Below, piece after piece: positions 1 to 11,965 of a stretch of DNA of 64,000 bases. A program made the position numbers and the translations under genes. The notes beneath the pieces are model-generated. The model ran no database searches and had not been told where the DNA came from. It saw only the letters and a program-made list of their open reading frames with translations. Source of the DNA: Oxyruncus cristatus (taxonomy: Eukaryota > Chordata > Aves > Passeriformes > Cotingidae); assembly GCA_013399855.1 (NCBI GenBank), contig VXAY01002248.1, positions 51,959 through 115,958 of the forward strand. The letters are read 5' to 3'. Within the stretch, counting starts at the first letter, position 1. Every line of letters begins with the position of its first letter.

Positions 1-45
1 ATAATAATAATACATAATAATAATACATAAAATAATAAGAAGAGT
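1..45. repeat. (TAA)n-type microsatellite at the window edge
   Basis: The first 45 bases are ATAATAATAATAC-like units repeated with small interruptions. The repeat may continue to the left of the window. It could be the simple tail of an older retroposon, but nothing in the window shows that. Confidence 0.85.
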
Positions 46-1785
46 TCTGGCTTTCCAAATGTAGCTATGCTTGTGCCATTTTTTTTTTTCAATAAGAAAA
101 TTTCACTCCCCTGATGAAAGACCTGCTGAATATTTCTTTCCTTTAGCAAAATCCGGATGTACTGACTGACATTTCATGTTCCTGCAAACAAATTCCCTAT
201 AGAACGAGTATATGATTTGTATCATTATTAATTTTGCACTTGGACTTAGAATTGCCGCTTCAGAAGATTTCACCTAATTTTGATGAGCTTGTGCTTATTT
301 GCAAATCAATTGCAACTACCTTAACTTTATTGCCACTATTTGTAGACAAAGCAGTTAGAAAAATTAAAGTAAAATCTATTAACTGCTTGTAACTGAGCGG
401 GGAAATAACATTGCATCCAAACTTACATCTGCAACCATTGATTCTGAAGTAGTGACAGACAGGACCCAACAGACTGAGTAGGTTATAGCAGGCTGGAACA
501 GCCAGTAGAGTGCAAAGGAGAAAATACTGGCCTCTAAACTGCTCTTCAGACAAAAGAAGGGCAGGAGAAAAGGGATGAAAAAAAAAAAAAAGATGGAAGA
601 AAGAACACTCTACAAACAGACACTGTCCCTGTTCTCATGTGTGGCAGCAGCAGCAGCTTGTAATTGCCAGCTTACTTTAATTCGTAGTTATATCTTAAGG
701 AGGCAAGAAAGAAAATTCTTTGTAACAGATAGCAATAAAAGTATTATTCATCTAATCATTCCCAAGCACGTGTTTTTATTTGAAATCTATGCCTTCGTGC
801 ATCCACAGCGTATCACATACCCAGACAGGCAGAAGCAGCTACAGCAGCGTACAGGGACATAATCCAAATGAACATCACTCCACTGCACAATAGCACAATG
901 TGCAGCTGAATGTGCTCTGCCCGGCTGGACACAGGACTGGAGAGCATTCAAATGCAAATAACATATATTTTCTACAAGAACTTTGCCCTTCTGAGACTTT
1001 TTTTTCCGCCTTTTGGGTCACTCCTTTCCCCATCTCTCTGCAACAGCCATGAAATGCTTTTTCTCCCACCCAAACCCCATTTTTACTGTCATACAGACAA
1101 ATTATATTGCTCCTTCATTTCTAAGCACTCAGCGTAAATGCAAATATATAATATCACAACATGAGGCAAAAACACACTTCAGGACACTTAAAATGTCATT
1201 TCAAAACCAAATTCCTGACGACTCTCAGGCACTGATTTCTATTATTGCACTGCTGCATTATGGTGATTATAATTTCACTACAGGTCAGGCTGCAGGAGAC
1301 ACACACAAGGAGAAAATCAGTTCATAAAGCACAATTCCCCAAAAATGCCATCAAGTCACAGTGAGGTGAAAATGTTCTACAATTTGTCCCAGTGCAGATC
1401 AGGATATTGTGTGAAATCTATAAAATGTTCAAGGGTAGCAAATGATATTTCCCATTTTATTTTACTTTAAAAATGAAGACACTTGATAGACCAGTTAATT
1501 CTACTTTGATGGACTCAGGTTCCCAGATGGACACATATTATATTCAATAAAGTTGTGGCTGAGGCCAGGCTTTGCCTACAATTTGCATGATTCACAGGTT
1601 TTAAAGGCAGTGGGAACAATGGGATCATTAAAACTGACTTCCTGAATACCACAGGTCCTTTTCTCCAATGGAACATCTCCACATCATTCTCTCTAAAAGA
1701 TCTTCCAGTCCTCATGCAAACATTCCCCCTCTCTTTCAAGACTCGCTCAAAACGTAGCTACTTCAAGAGATGCTTAATCTTCCAG
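46..1785. other. AT-rich sequence with no recognisable gene
   Basis: Only short open frames of about 60-105 codons occur here, on both strands. They have no recognisable motifs and look like chance frames. A short A-run lies at about 577-590. Nothing else is supported. Confidence 0.6.
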
Positions 1786-2165
1786 GGAGGCATCCAAGCT
1801 TGATTTAAAGGTATCAAGGCAAAAAAGAATCCACTTTTTCCCTTAGCAGTTTGTTCCAGTGGTTAATCACCCACGCTGTTAAAAAATATTGTGCTTTATT
1901 TCTAATTTGTCTGGCTTCAGCTTCAGACATCGTCTCTTGTTATGCCTTGCTCTGCTAGATTAAAGAGCTTTTTAGTAGTTAGTGTTTTCTCCCTGTGAAG
2001 GTACTTAGACACTCTAATCAAATCACCTCTCAATCTTCTTCTTGATAAGGTAAATAGGTAAAGCTCTTTAAGTGTCTCACTATAAGGCATTTTCCATGGC
2101 TCCTAAATAATTTTTGTAGTTCTTTTCTGCATCTTCTCTGATTTTTCATCATTGTTTTTGAAAGA
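1786..2165 (-). mobile_element. Old CR1 LINE, 3' portion, antisense
   Basis: Read on the plus strand this is the reverse complement of the 3' part of an old amniote CR1 family. Landmarks in order are 'ttccagtggttaatcaccca' (about 1854), a 'ttaaaaaatattgtgcttta' segment, 'tctaatttgtctggcttcag', 'tctgctagattaaagagctt', and 'aatcaaatcacctctcaatc' followed by 'ctctttaagtgtctcactat'. The order and phrasing match the CR1 3' region as I recall it. Many substitutions mark it as much older than the copy at 28 kb. No open frame survives and the exact ends are uncertain. Confidence 0.85.
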
Positions 2166-4822
2166 TGAGCATTAAGAGTATTAAAAGAAATAGAAGAAAT
2201 TCTAAATCTGTTTTATCTTTGTCATATATAAATGTTAAACCAGTCCCTATTCCTGCTTATCTGTTTAAACAGCCAGGGATTGCATTAGGTTTTTCACATT
2301 AGATCCACAGTTGGGAGGATTTGCATCAGCTTGTTTGCACACTGTAGCTCCTAAAAGCAGAGCTACTCTTTCCCACAGCACAGTACAGTCCTCTGTTTCT
2401 CAGTTGTACCCTTCATTTCTTTGACTCACATTCTTTTTACATCACACCAGAAAGTAAGCAAATATTTTCATGCACACTTAGAAATCCTATTGGAGAGATG
2501 CTGCTTGAGTGTCACTCTCTTCAGTAAATTATCACTCCTCAGTTAAAAATCAAAGCTTTAACAAAACAGAGAAAAAAAAATAAAGTTGGTGTAAACCAAC
2601 TGCATTCAGTGAATGAGAATGTGTGAAATAACATCATAATAATGAAGAGCACAAGAATGGTGACCAAATTCAAGTGGTTTGTTTGTAGCTAATTTTTTCC
2701 TTACTGTTTAGTGATGTGTAGAGTGAGACTTATTTACCCATATTAAGGCAATTTAAGTAAATTTCTGGTCTACAGTAGTCATCATACCACCCTCTAAATT
2801 AATGGCGAGACACAAACCTCTACCTAGAAAAGTCATCCTACCATCTTAAACACTATTTTAGGATGGAATGAATGGCCCTCTAAAGGTGTTCATCCTTTTC
2901 TATTTGCAACAAAATTATTTTATGTGATTACCTTACATTAATCACCTAATTTTTAGATGGCTAAATTTAGCTGAGGTGAATCCCATCCTTATTGCATTGT
3001 TTAATGTTTCTGTGAACTGTTAAAACTACTATTTATCAGTAGAGAGGTGGTTGCTACGTAGTAATGGGTGACATGAAGCATGAAATGTGTTTAGTGTTCT
3101 GACAATTGAAAGGAACAATATTACTCTGTGAGTTCAGAAGTAGTTTGTGTTTTTAAGGCCACAGAAAAGGCTGTTACATTTAATTCCAGAACTGGATATC
3201 TCATTACATTACCAAAGGTTCAGTTACCTGAAATGCTATAAAATCAGTGATCATCCTACTTGTGGAGGAGTGTAAATATTCACTATAGGTCCTTCTGACA
3301 GATTAAGGCATTGTAATGGATGGTGAGATGGTTAACTTACAGATAATAAAATGAATAGTAGAGTAGTTAGCCAGAAGTTATGTTTACAGTGCAGGGACAG
3401 AAAATATGTACAAAAGAAACAAGATAGGTCAAAATTACTAAACAAACTATTATGTAAACTGATGCATAAATGGAGTTAGACATTTTAAGGGAAAATAGAG
3501 ACTAATTCCAACTACTACATTGACGGGTACATCATGGCTTGGCTAAGAGGACATTTGTGCAAATGAATTGTCCTATGATTCCTGTGAATACTTTCAGTCC
3601 TAGGTGAGACGTGGAGAGATGGCTGAAATATTACGAACAGCTTGCAGAGCACTTTTTCAAAAGCTTGAAGGAAGTCAATATTTCACTTCTACAAATTGTG
3701 GTTGGCTCTCAGATTAATTTAGGTCTTTTGTATTTTTATTAGCTTTGAATCCATACCTTTGATTAGTTGTCAATCACAACTTGCTTTGCTTTCCTGACCT
3801 CTAAACTCTTTCTGTGGTGTATCACAATAAGACATGTAAATTTTCTGGAAGTTCTGATGATTTGAAGAAATAACTGATCAAAAGTCTCACACCCTTTTTG
3901 TTGAAAAAATTGAGATGGACAAATTGAAACAATCAGCAGCAGGCAGCTGTTCATTGAAACAAGAGTGTAGTTATTCCATCAAGCAATGGGAGTGCATTGT
4001 TCATAATTCGGCAACTTCATAGACAATGTACCCAAGATATTTATTGTATGAGTAAAAAGAAAATAATTTATCTTTGAATAATAATAAATGAACATAATAT
4101 TAGGGATGGAGTTGTTCTGCACACAGGAGTAGTATTCAGGACACTTTGCTTTAAGCACAGAAAAGGGTTTGATGTCTAATCTAAATAAGTTTTCTAGAGT
4201 ATGAGCAACTAATAAGGGGAATTTTTCCCATTTCTTCATACTTTTAGAACCAATACTGTAATATGGTCACAATTTAGTCTATTGTTACTTTACACCACTC
4301 ACAAAGTCAGAAAAACTAATATGATATTTATGTGTAGGATATATATATCACTATATACCTATATAGAGTCATATCAAGAGACCACCATAATACAGAGTAC
4401 TGTAATATATAGGAGTTATAATAGAAAATATTTTCAGTTTTGAAATAGAGCTGTAGTGCAACTTCTGTATTACTGCTACAGCTGCTGTGTTAAAAAAAGT
4501 CTTTTCCATTCTGAACAACAGTATTTTACATAACCTTTTTCATTGTTACTGTTTTCATTTCAGATTATGAAACATATTGAAAAAAAACCAAATTAGGCTT
4601 TCATATTTTTTCATACTGCTCCTGTTTTGGTTTGGTTTTGTGGGTTTTGTTTTTTTCTTTTTAATTTTGATCCCCTTGCATCCTATCCCTGAACAAAACC
4701 TCCCTTATGCAAGTTTATCTTATTCTTTCAGAGCTTTTTTGAGACGCACACAGTCTTTACAGGCAGCAAGGGCACAACACAAATAAGCAAACAAAAAAAG
4801 AGATAGTTCAAAGTACATTATG
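2166..4822. other. Unique AT-rich sequence, nothing recognised
   Basis: I see no open frame above about 86 codons, no repeat family and no RNA gene. Minor features are a TA-rich stretch near 4337-4370 and a T/G-rich stretch near 4620-4670. The short frames at 3763-4239 (minus) and 4577-4786 (plus) have no motif support. Confidence 0.55.
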
Positions 4823-5011
4823 TTAACTAAAATCTAAATTCTTCTTGTAATAAGCAAGACTACCAACTTCTGTAGTGTCTGCTTCAGAGTACTGTTCATC
4901 TAACCAATGGATTGCTTCACCACACATTTTATTTTTGTTGATCTTCAGCATTCCATATCTTGCAGGATCCAGCCTCATTCCAGTTTTGGTGCATGCATCT
5001 TTCATATATTT
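4823..5011 (-). other. Candidate protein-coding fragment or exon (unrecognised)
   Basis: On the minus strand there is a 60-codon frame (start codon 5003-5005, stop about 4823). Its sequence is more protein-like than the other short frames: mixed composition, no low complexity, with segments such as RLDPARYGMLKINKNK and CGEAIHWLDEQYSEADTTE. Directly upstream on the same strand is an AG at 5013-5012 that could be a splice acceptor; from there the frame reads K-Y-M-K. A possible donor (G|GTAGTC) falls at 4863-4862, which would give an exon of about 148 nt. The pyrimidine tract before the AG is weak. I do not recognise the protein family. Alternatives are a fragment of a retrocopied gene or a chance frame. 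A sense-strand old CR1 remnant begins within about 20 bases, so the candidate lies outside that repeat. Confidence 0.3.
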
Positions 5012-5027
5012 CTGGATGGTTATTATA

Positions 5028-5360
5028 AATAAGCAGCAGGGCTTTAGGAGAACGAATCTTGTCAGATGAACTTGATTGCTTGTTTATGACAGAATTACAA
5101 AATTAGTGGCTGAAGGGAATGCATTTGGCATAATATATTTGGATTTTAGTAAATCATTTGATACAGTGTCTCAAAAAATTAGTTCAAATTGGCTCAGATA
5201 TGAACTCAGCTTCATGTACTGAAAACTAACTGAACACCCATAAAGCAGTAGTAATAGTAAGTGGCATTGAATGGAGATGTCTGTGATTCAGAAGGCCCAG
5301 CCAATATTGAACTTCTTCATTAAATGTACATGATGCTGTGATGGAAGGTTATACAAAGAC
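5028..5360 (+). mobile_element. Old CR1 ORF2 reverse transcriptase remnant, sense
   Basis: Translation of the plus strand in shifting frames gives QQGFRRTNLV, then YDRITKLVAEGNAF, then IYLDFSKSFDTVSQ (about 5136-5175). These parallel [27 protein letters not shown] and [14 protein letters not shown] of the intact CR1 at 28.1-28.3 kb, including reverse transcriptase motif A with its catalytic Asp. Further on, a weak VIVSGIEW-like segment corresponds to the [10 protein letters not shown] region. Stops and frameshifts break it, so it is a non-functional fossil. Confidence 0.8.
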
Positions 5361-5709
5361 AAAGAACAAACACATGGTCTGAGTAAAAATGTTTGGGAGA
5401 CATAGCTACCAATTTATGAGGAATTGCAATTAATACCTCTCTTTATTTCCAATAAAATATTTGGATTATGTTGAAGGAGCCAGAATATAATCACTACTGT
5501 AAACTTTCCTTTTCCCTCTGTTTTTTCTAAATATAAAAGAATTATATGTTTTATATTTTACATTATGCACTACAGATTAAACATTACCATGACAGGACCT
5601 CACATCAACTAAGAATTTTCTGTCAATCTTCCTAAATCTCTATTTAAGGTTTTTAATCCTCAAAGAAAATCAGAAGAACTTTAACAGTGAAGAAGTGAGA
5701 ATTAATTAG

Positions 5710-5965
5710 AATAGACTGGCTATACAACTTTTTTGGGGATCAAAATAAGGCTAACTAACCTATAAATATCTAGGTCATACTTTGGGCCTTTTTTAAAGAT
5801 GGATTTAATATTTAGTATTCTCCAGTCATTGAGAGCTTTGCTTGATCACTAAAGTCCTTTAGAGATGATACAGAGGTTCTTGTGAGGACATCAACCATCT
5901 CAGCAGCCTTGGATGCTACAGGTTTGTCCTCATCTTGCTGTGTGGGTCAAGTTCCCTCTCTTTCA
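5710..5965 (-). mobile_element. Old CR1 ORF2 remnant, antisense
   Basis: The plus strand carries the reverse complement of the CR1 ORF2 region just upstream of the NYRPVSL segment. Recognisable pieces are 'aaggctaactaacctataaa' (about 5747), 'tctaggtcatactttgggcc', 'ttttttaaagatggatttaa' and 'tattctccagtcattgagag'. Translated on the minus strand, it gives AEMVDVLTRTSVSSLKD and later NPSLKKAQS, degenerate forms of the CR1 ELADVIARPLSIIF...IFKKG stretch. It is heavily mutated and has no coding capacity. It lies about 350 bp from the sense fragment and points the opposite way. Confidence 0.7.
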
Positions 5966-6281
5966 AGTTACTGCAGCACTCAAATTAATTTGTATCATAT
6001 GCCTAAATGTTTGTCTGGCTCAATAAGGAAGGAGGATAATCTGACATTATTATAGAGTATATCGCTATCTGGGCCAAAATTAGTACTTCAGAATTTACAA
6101 AATTTTATAGCTGTAACATTATCTTAATAGGATTTTATTATATCCCATTACTGTATCATATATACGTGTCATGAACTTAAGGCAGTCTAGACTTCCTCAG
6201 TGTGTGAGAAGTGATTTGAAAATGCTTTGGCTTAGCAATATTTCTCTTTTCTTACCACTCTTCATACCCTACCTTGCTGTT

Positions 6282-6312
6282 CTTTCTCTCTTTCTCTCTC
6301 TCTCTCTCTTTC
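6282..6312. repeat. (TC)n microsatellite
   Basis: A run of alternating T and C with small interruptions, directly before the candidate retroposon tail at 6318. Confidence 0.9.
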
Positions 6313-6315
6313 ATA

Positions 6316-6550
6316 TTAGATTGTAAGTTCTTTGAAACAGGGGCTGTTCATTTGCATTTGTTCTATAATGTGCATGTCGTACCTGAGAGATACTGACTGT
6401 TCTGGTATACATGAGTGCTGGCAACAAGCTCTGCTTCCGTTAGATGTACCTGAATTGAACTGTCAAATGGTAAATAGTGTCTGTGGCAAGTGCACTAACT
6501 GTGAGTGGCAAAGAAGCCCTGGAGATTGATGAATAATAAATAACAGCTCC
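6316..6550 (+). repeat. Possible old L2/MIR-type retroposon 3' tail
   Basis: The phrase 'attagattgtaagttctttg' followed by 'aaacaggggctgttcatttg' resembles the widespread amniote tail phrase ATTGTAAGCTCTTTGGGGCAGGGACTGT found in L2/MIR-like and related retroposons. The block ends with an AATAATAAATAA stretch at 6531-6542, as such tails often do. The middle part does not match anything I can name. Confidence 0.35.
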
Positions 6551-6841
6551 CCTTTCTTTGTTAGCAGTATGTCCTTGTTCACCTGTGCTCGTGCTGGGCA
6601 GATGGTAGGTGAATTCCACAATGCTGGCATGTGGATGGACGGGATGTCTTCACATGAGGAGTCTTAGTGTTAGCTTAGTTTTTGTGCCAATGCACCTTCA
6701 AAAGGATTGAGGCTCGGTCTTCTTTTTTACCTTTGCCAAGTTTTTGCAGCGACAGAGAAAAATAAAATGATGACTGATCAGAGGATAGGATCAGTTCTTT
6801 GCAGATTCTACACTGCTAAATCCAGACATCACTGAAATTTT

Positions 6842-6862
6842 ATTAAAAAAAAAAAAAAAAAA
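6842..6862 (+). repeat. Poly-A run
   Basis: A run of about 18-20 A with no retroposon body that I can recognise upstream. Confidence 0.85.
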
Positions 6863-9774
6863 GGAGGGAGTTATTACTGATATTGGTAAAGCATAAATTA
6901 TTCTCTCTTTGACTTCTTTCCATATAGTCCATTGACGCTTTTATGAAGCTACTGATGAGATTTTATCAATAGGTATATTTTGAGCTTATTATCTGTATTT
7001 GTGTTTATGTTTAGTAATAATCAATAGGGAAGACACCCTATCCAAAAAGTCCATTAACAGCGAGTGATTCAGATGGGTTTTAGTCTATTTAAGTTTGATT
7101 AAATTGTCTGTAGTAAACTGAAAAGTAACTTGTTGAATGAAATAAAGAGAACTGTTGCTCTTGGTCAAATTCTGATATCCAGATGGTGGTCATTGTGTTT
7201 AGGATTTACAAAAATTTTATGCCTGACCATATAAAATTTACTTAATCACCAAAGTTTTCCACTCATCCAAGTGTAGTGATCATTTGATGATTTAACTAGC
7301 ACCATCAGCATCTGATTTTCTGAGTCCGTGGGTCACTCTCGTCTGTTTTATATATCTGCTCTTTCATTGGCAATGAACCACGTTGCTGTAATGGAATTAA
7401 TGAAAAAGAAATTGAATGTTGTGATTGAAAAATGGTCTCCAGCTTTGAAAATAAACATGTCTGCTTTGCTTGAATACTTGTATTCACTGTCTGTTGGAGG
7501 CCATTATTCAGTCACAACATTCAATACAAGTTACATTATGGGGTAAATTCTCATTTTCTTTTCCACTAACTTAAAAAAATTTGTGCTTAAGTTGTTTGAA
7601 CCAAGGACAGGCATGTGAAAATCGAGGGCCAATGAAATGAGCAGAGATAGAATTTTGGCCACAGTGCTAGGATAAGTTTTACTGCAATACAGACAATACC
7701 TTGTAGGATTTTAGGCCTTAACACTCAATATTGATCATAGTAGAATTCTACTATAATTTAAAATATCAGCCTGTCTCCTTTAACAGATCTACAGGTCCTC
7801 AATTTTATGACATATGTGGTTGTAAGAAACATTTCTGGGTTTCCACCTCTTTTCCTCCTGTTACACTTACCCTCTTCCCCAGTGTCCCAAGGTCAGTGTT
7901 TTCATCTGCTGAGGGTGGTGGTGATGGCAGCAGGTGAGTCTTCATTATCCTGAGGCCTTAGCTGGGACAAATACCATTTTGATCTTCATAGCTTCTTCTT
8001 CCTCTAGAATCTATGTGGAACCTTTTTTTTGATGTTTCTAAACACTTTTTCACACCGTGTCCTTTTTTAAGTATGCTGTGCTGCCATGTTGCACCCAGAA
8101 GTATTATATATTTTTCCCTTTTATGAAAATTACGTATTATATCATTGTTCTCTTTGTTACCCCTTAAACTAGTTTTTCCCATCTTCAGGTCTGTTTGTCA
8201 TTAACTGACACAAATGAGTTGTTAACATCCATGTGGTCTCCAGTGGCAGCATGCATCCTATCCTTTATCAACCCGTGTTCTCACTACTCAAGTCCTCTGC
8301 TATGTTACCAAGTCCATATTTCTTACACTATGTCATTGTGTTAGTCACAGATCCCTTATTCTACATAGATAAACTAATTATTGTTTCTATCTGTGTATAA
8401 TGTGATTGTACCATACAAGGATAAACAAAACCAAAGCAAGTCTACCACACACGCACTTGGTCAATTAAAGCAAAATGCATTTACAGCTGAACCAAGTAAA
8501 ACAGATCTGCAGGTCAAGAAAAGATCAAACAGTGGAGGTCTTGCTAACCCCAGACTTCAGGCCTTCCAAGCTCATGGCAAACTGTATGGCCTGCTATCAA
8601 CAATGTCAATTACAGGACTACCACTCTTACAGAACCAAAAATGGACTTCATGCTGCATGGAAGGTAGGCTTGTAATTTCAAGTAGTTGTGGAGATTTACT
8701 CCACCACTAATGGAGAGGATTAGGGATGTCACAGATTGAGTTCATGCAGTTCTAATGTCTTAATAACTAAGAAGCTGAGGTGGACCAGGATGTGGAGCTT
8801 TCCATTTGTTTCCATTGACCATAGCAGGAAATTATATTCCTTTCTTAGATGATTAGGCACTGGATGCAACTTGTCTGGATGTCAATAAGATGACGAAGCT
8901 CATATCCAAACTTTTAGGTAAGCAAGTTGACAGGATAAGATTTTGAGAAACATTTCCATTCTGTTTTATTGCCTCCATTTATTTCTAGATTTGACAGACT
9001 AATTCTATACTAAATAAGACTTCCCTTCTTGAGACGTGTTTTGTGATGGTGTTTGTCACAGGTAGTGTATCTGACGAATAAATAATAGAAGTAATGTCAG
9101 TATCTAATGGAATCAGCAAGCTTTTAACAAGTTGATTTTTTTCCATTGCATTTTCTACTCATTGTTTCCTTTTTTATATTTTGATTTTTTTTACTTGAAT
9201 AAATGACAAGACCTCCTGGGAAAAGATCTGTATTTGTTTCACTGGCATTATATTATTGGATCCTCTTTCTGGTTTAGGACCCTAAATGCTACCCTAATCA
9301 AGGCAACTATTGTTATCATGTAATCATGCTTTCTAAAATTGCTCCATTTTCAAGTTTGTCATGAAAATGTTGGCTGAAATGACTCCACTCCCATTGTTAT
9401 TTTATTGTGTTTCAGACACTTCTACCGAGACTTTCAGATCGCAGAATCAAACTACAATTCATGTTCTGAGTGTTCTACCAGATGTACACTGGTGACTACC
9501 AAAGCTGATGTCATGACCTACAAAAATTCATTTACAAAAAGAAATTCACAGGATCCTTTTTAGAGAATGATGTAGGATTTCTAAAGATAAAAATAGAATC
9601 AGACCTCTGTTTTATGTTTCAGATGGATACATAATTGGTTGCCATAATTCTGTTTTATCCCAGATGATATGTTTTCCAGAAAAGAAGTATATTAAGTTCT
9701 TACTTGATTTTTATCATGGACTACCTATGTAAAAATATGTGAATGGGTTTTTTTTCTAATAGAGCTTACCAGGG
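6863..9774. other. Unique sequence, nothing recognised
   Basis: The longest frame is 109 codons (8381-8710, plus) and overlaps a 66-codon frame in another phase. Neither shows a known motif, signal peptide or splice context, and I regard both as chance frames. No repeat family was recognised. Confidence 0.5.
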
Positions 9775-9801
9775 GAAAACAAACAAACAAACAAACAAAT
9801 A
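9775..9801 (+). repeat. (CAAA)n microsatellite
   Basis: About six perfect CAAA units. A few bases downstream, at about 9817-9835, the short unit AGGACCAAG is tandemly doubled. Confidence 0.9.
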
Positions 9802-11885
9802 CCTAATTTCCTTTGAAGAGGACCAAGAGGACCAAGAGTTTCACATCCGTGAAAACAGCACATTCTTGAAAACTATTTCTTTGGCCCATCTTGGGTATAT
9901 GACTAAATCTCACTCTTAAAGATTCTCAAGACACAACAAATAATAGCTAACAAATGCATCCCATTTACACTAATAAATGAACAGATCATTCATCTCTGAG
10001 CATATGGACTATTTAAATTGTCTTCACTTGATATTATAAGAAATACCATTCTTAATTCATTTGGCATTTCATTATTTTAGTTCTCCTAAATAAATTAATT
10101 CTGAAAGGTTACAGTAGAGATTCCTATCAAACATCTTATCTGGCAATGAAGAGAGAATGAAAGAAAAAAGCTGCCTATGTACATTGCAAACTCTAATCTA
10201 AATATGTCATTTAGATTGTGAACAAGTTGTTAATGTTGTCCTTGAAAGTGACCTTGTGCTGAAGACATGTAGAAGGTTGCATCGCTGTCTTTATCTGAGC
10301 TGGCCTCCAAGCTTACTCACTCTCCGCCTACTTCTGGAGAAATCTATCATTTAGATATTCATATTCAAATCAATCTAGGATAATAAAATGCTTTCAAACA
10401 GCTTTGGTAGAAGGGCTTGGAAACACAGAAAATGCCTTTTCAGAATGATTTGTAAAAAATGTGCACGCAGAAGGATCTGGTGATAATTCATGTGAAGAGA
10501 GAGGGTTGTGGAATCATTAATCTCAGGGGTTCTAAGTGTAACCGGAACCCCGATTTCTGTCTGACTGGGATTCATAAAGCATGCAGTTGCGTTTTCTTTG
10601 TTGTGCTGGCAACTAAAAATTCATCTTTTAGCACTTCAATTTCCCTTCTGTGGAACAGGAGATGATATTGCATTTCCTCACACAGCAGAGCTAGGAGTTT
10701 GATTATACTTAGGTATATGAGATCCTTCTATTTGCAAGTGGTAGGAATAGTAATGTATTTAGAAGTGGGGTATTTTTAGGTGTTGAAATACATTGCCAAG
10801 AGGCAGGACATGCTGATAGGTGAGTTTTGGTGCACTGTCTGAGGAAATGAGATGCCTCTGCCTTTCACTGATGAGGATTCCTTTATACTGACCATTTGCA
10901 AAACCATCATAACTAAACTGGATAAACTATTAGATTAGCCTATGATTTGTAGAATTCACGAGCCTCCTTTTCATTACAAAATTGTGCAAATGATTGGTAG
11001 AAACACAGTCGACCACATCACACCTAGGAACATGGTTGAATTAGCAGGGGAAAACACATTTCTGGAAGAAAGCTTATTTAGTCTCTCCTTCTCATTTTCA
11101 TTTGCTCTTTCTTTCTTTCTGTTACGAAGCATTTTTACACTGACATCCTGACAGCCAGGGCCAAAGCTTTCGGAAATCAAATGTGAACTCATTTTGAAAT
11201 ACCAGCAGCGTTTGAATTTTAAATTAACCTATTTACAATGAAACTATGCCTGCTGATTGCCATCATCTTCAGGAAAATTAACAGTAACGATCATTGGTGT
11301 CATAATGCAATTTCCCCGCAAAAATCACATAGGCTTCATTACTGTTTACATAAATTGTCATAAATACCAATTATAGCTGAACATAAAATGTAATGCTCTT
11401 TTTTTTAATCATAATCACACAATTGTTCTTCTAATTCATATGCTGGGGGAATAGGGTTTTGATTCAACCTTTGTTGTGAAGGAAATGTTTTGCTGGTAGT
11501 TAGTTTTGCTGTAAGTGCTTGTTGGCTTATTTTCAAATCCTCTCTCTCCCTTTCTCTTTCTTTTCCTCTCTCCATTTGGATCATTTAGTCCTTGTCTCCT
11601 GTTTACTTTGCCCTCTAATACACCAAAAAGGAGCGTGTGGATGTGCTAATAACAGATGAGGGAGATGCACCGCTCATGTCCTCTAGACATCGGACATCAG
11701 GCTACAGAGGAATAAGTATTTCCGGTGGGAATTTATAACATCATTTTGTGCAATTACACAGAAGACCCCATAAAGGAATAATGTAATAATAAAACTGTTA
11801 AAAGCACAAATTTGTTGCACCAATTTCTGTTTCTCTCATAAGTCAGCAGAACAAAGAGCTGATAAAGGGAATGATGTTAAATTAC
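9802..11885. other. Unique AT-rich sequence; possible conserved non-coding blocks
   Basis: No gene or repeat family was recognised. Blocks at about 10480-10660, 11210-11400 and 11620-11830 are complex, lack low complexity and contain TAATTA/CATAAA-like motifs. That resembles vertebrate enhancer sequence by impression only. The short frames here (66-72 codons) lack motif support. Confidence 0.35.
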
Positions 11886-11887
11886 TA

Positions 11888-11965
11888 AGTTAAAAAAAAA
11901 AAAAAAAAACCAAAAAAAAACCCCACACAAGCCAAAACAACAAAACCAAACCAAAAACAAAGGCC
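11888..11965 (+). repeat. Poly-A plus A/C-rich low-complexity tract
   Basis: About 18 A are followed by a stretch built almost only of A and C, with AACC, CAAAA and CCAAA words. Confidence 0.9.

Noticed and set aside
8381..8710. 109-codon frame and overlapping 66-codon frame
   Set aside because: Two phases open over the same bases, neither with motif support; consistent with chance.
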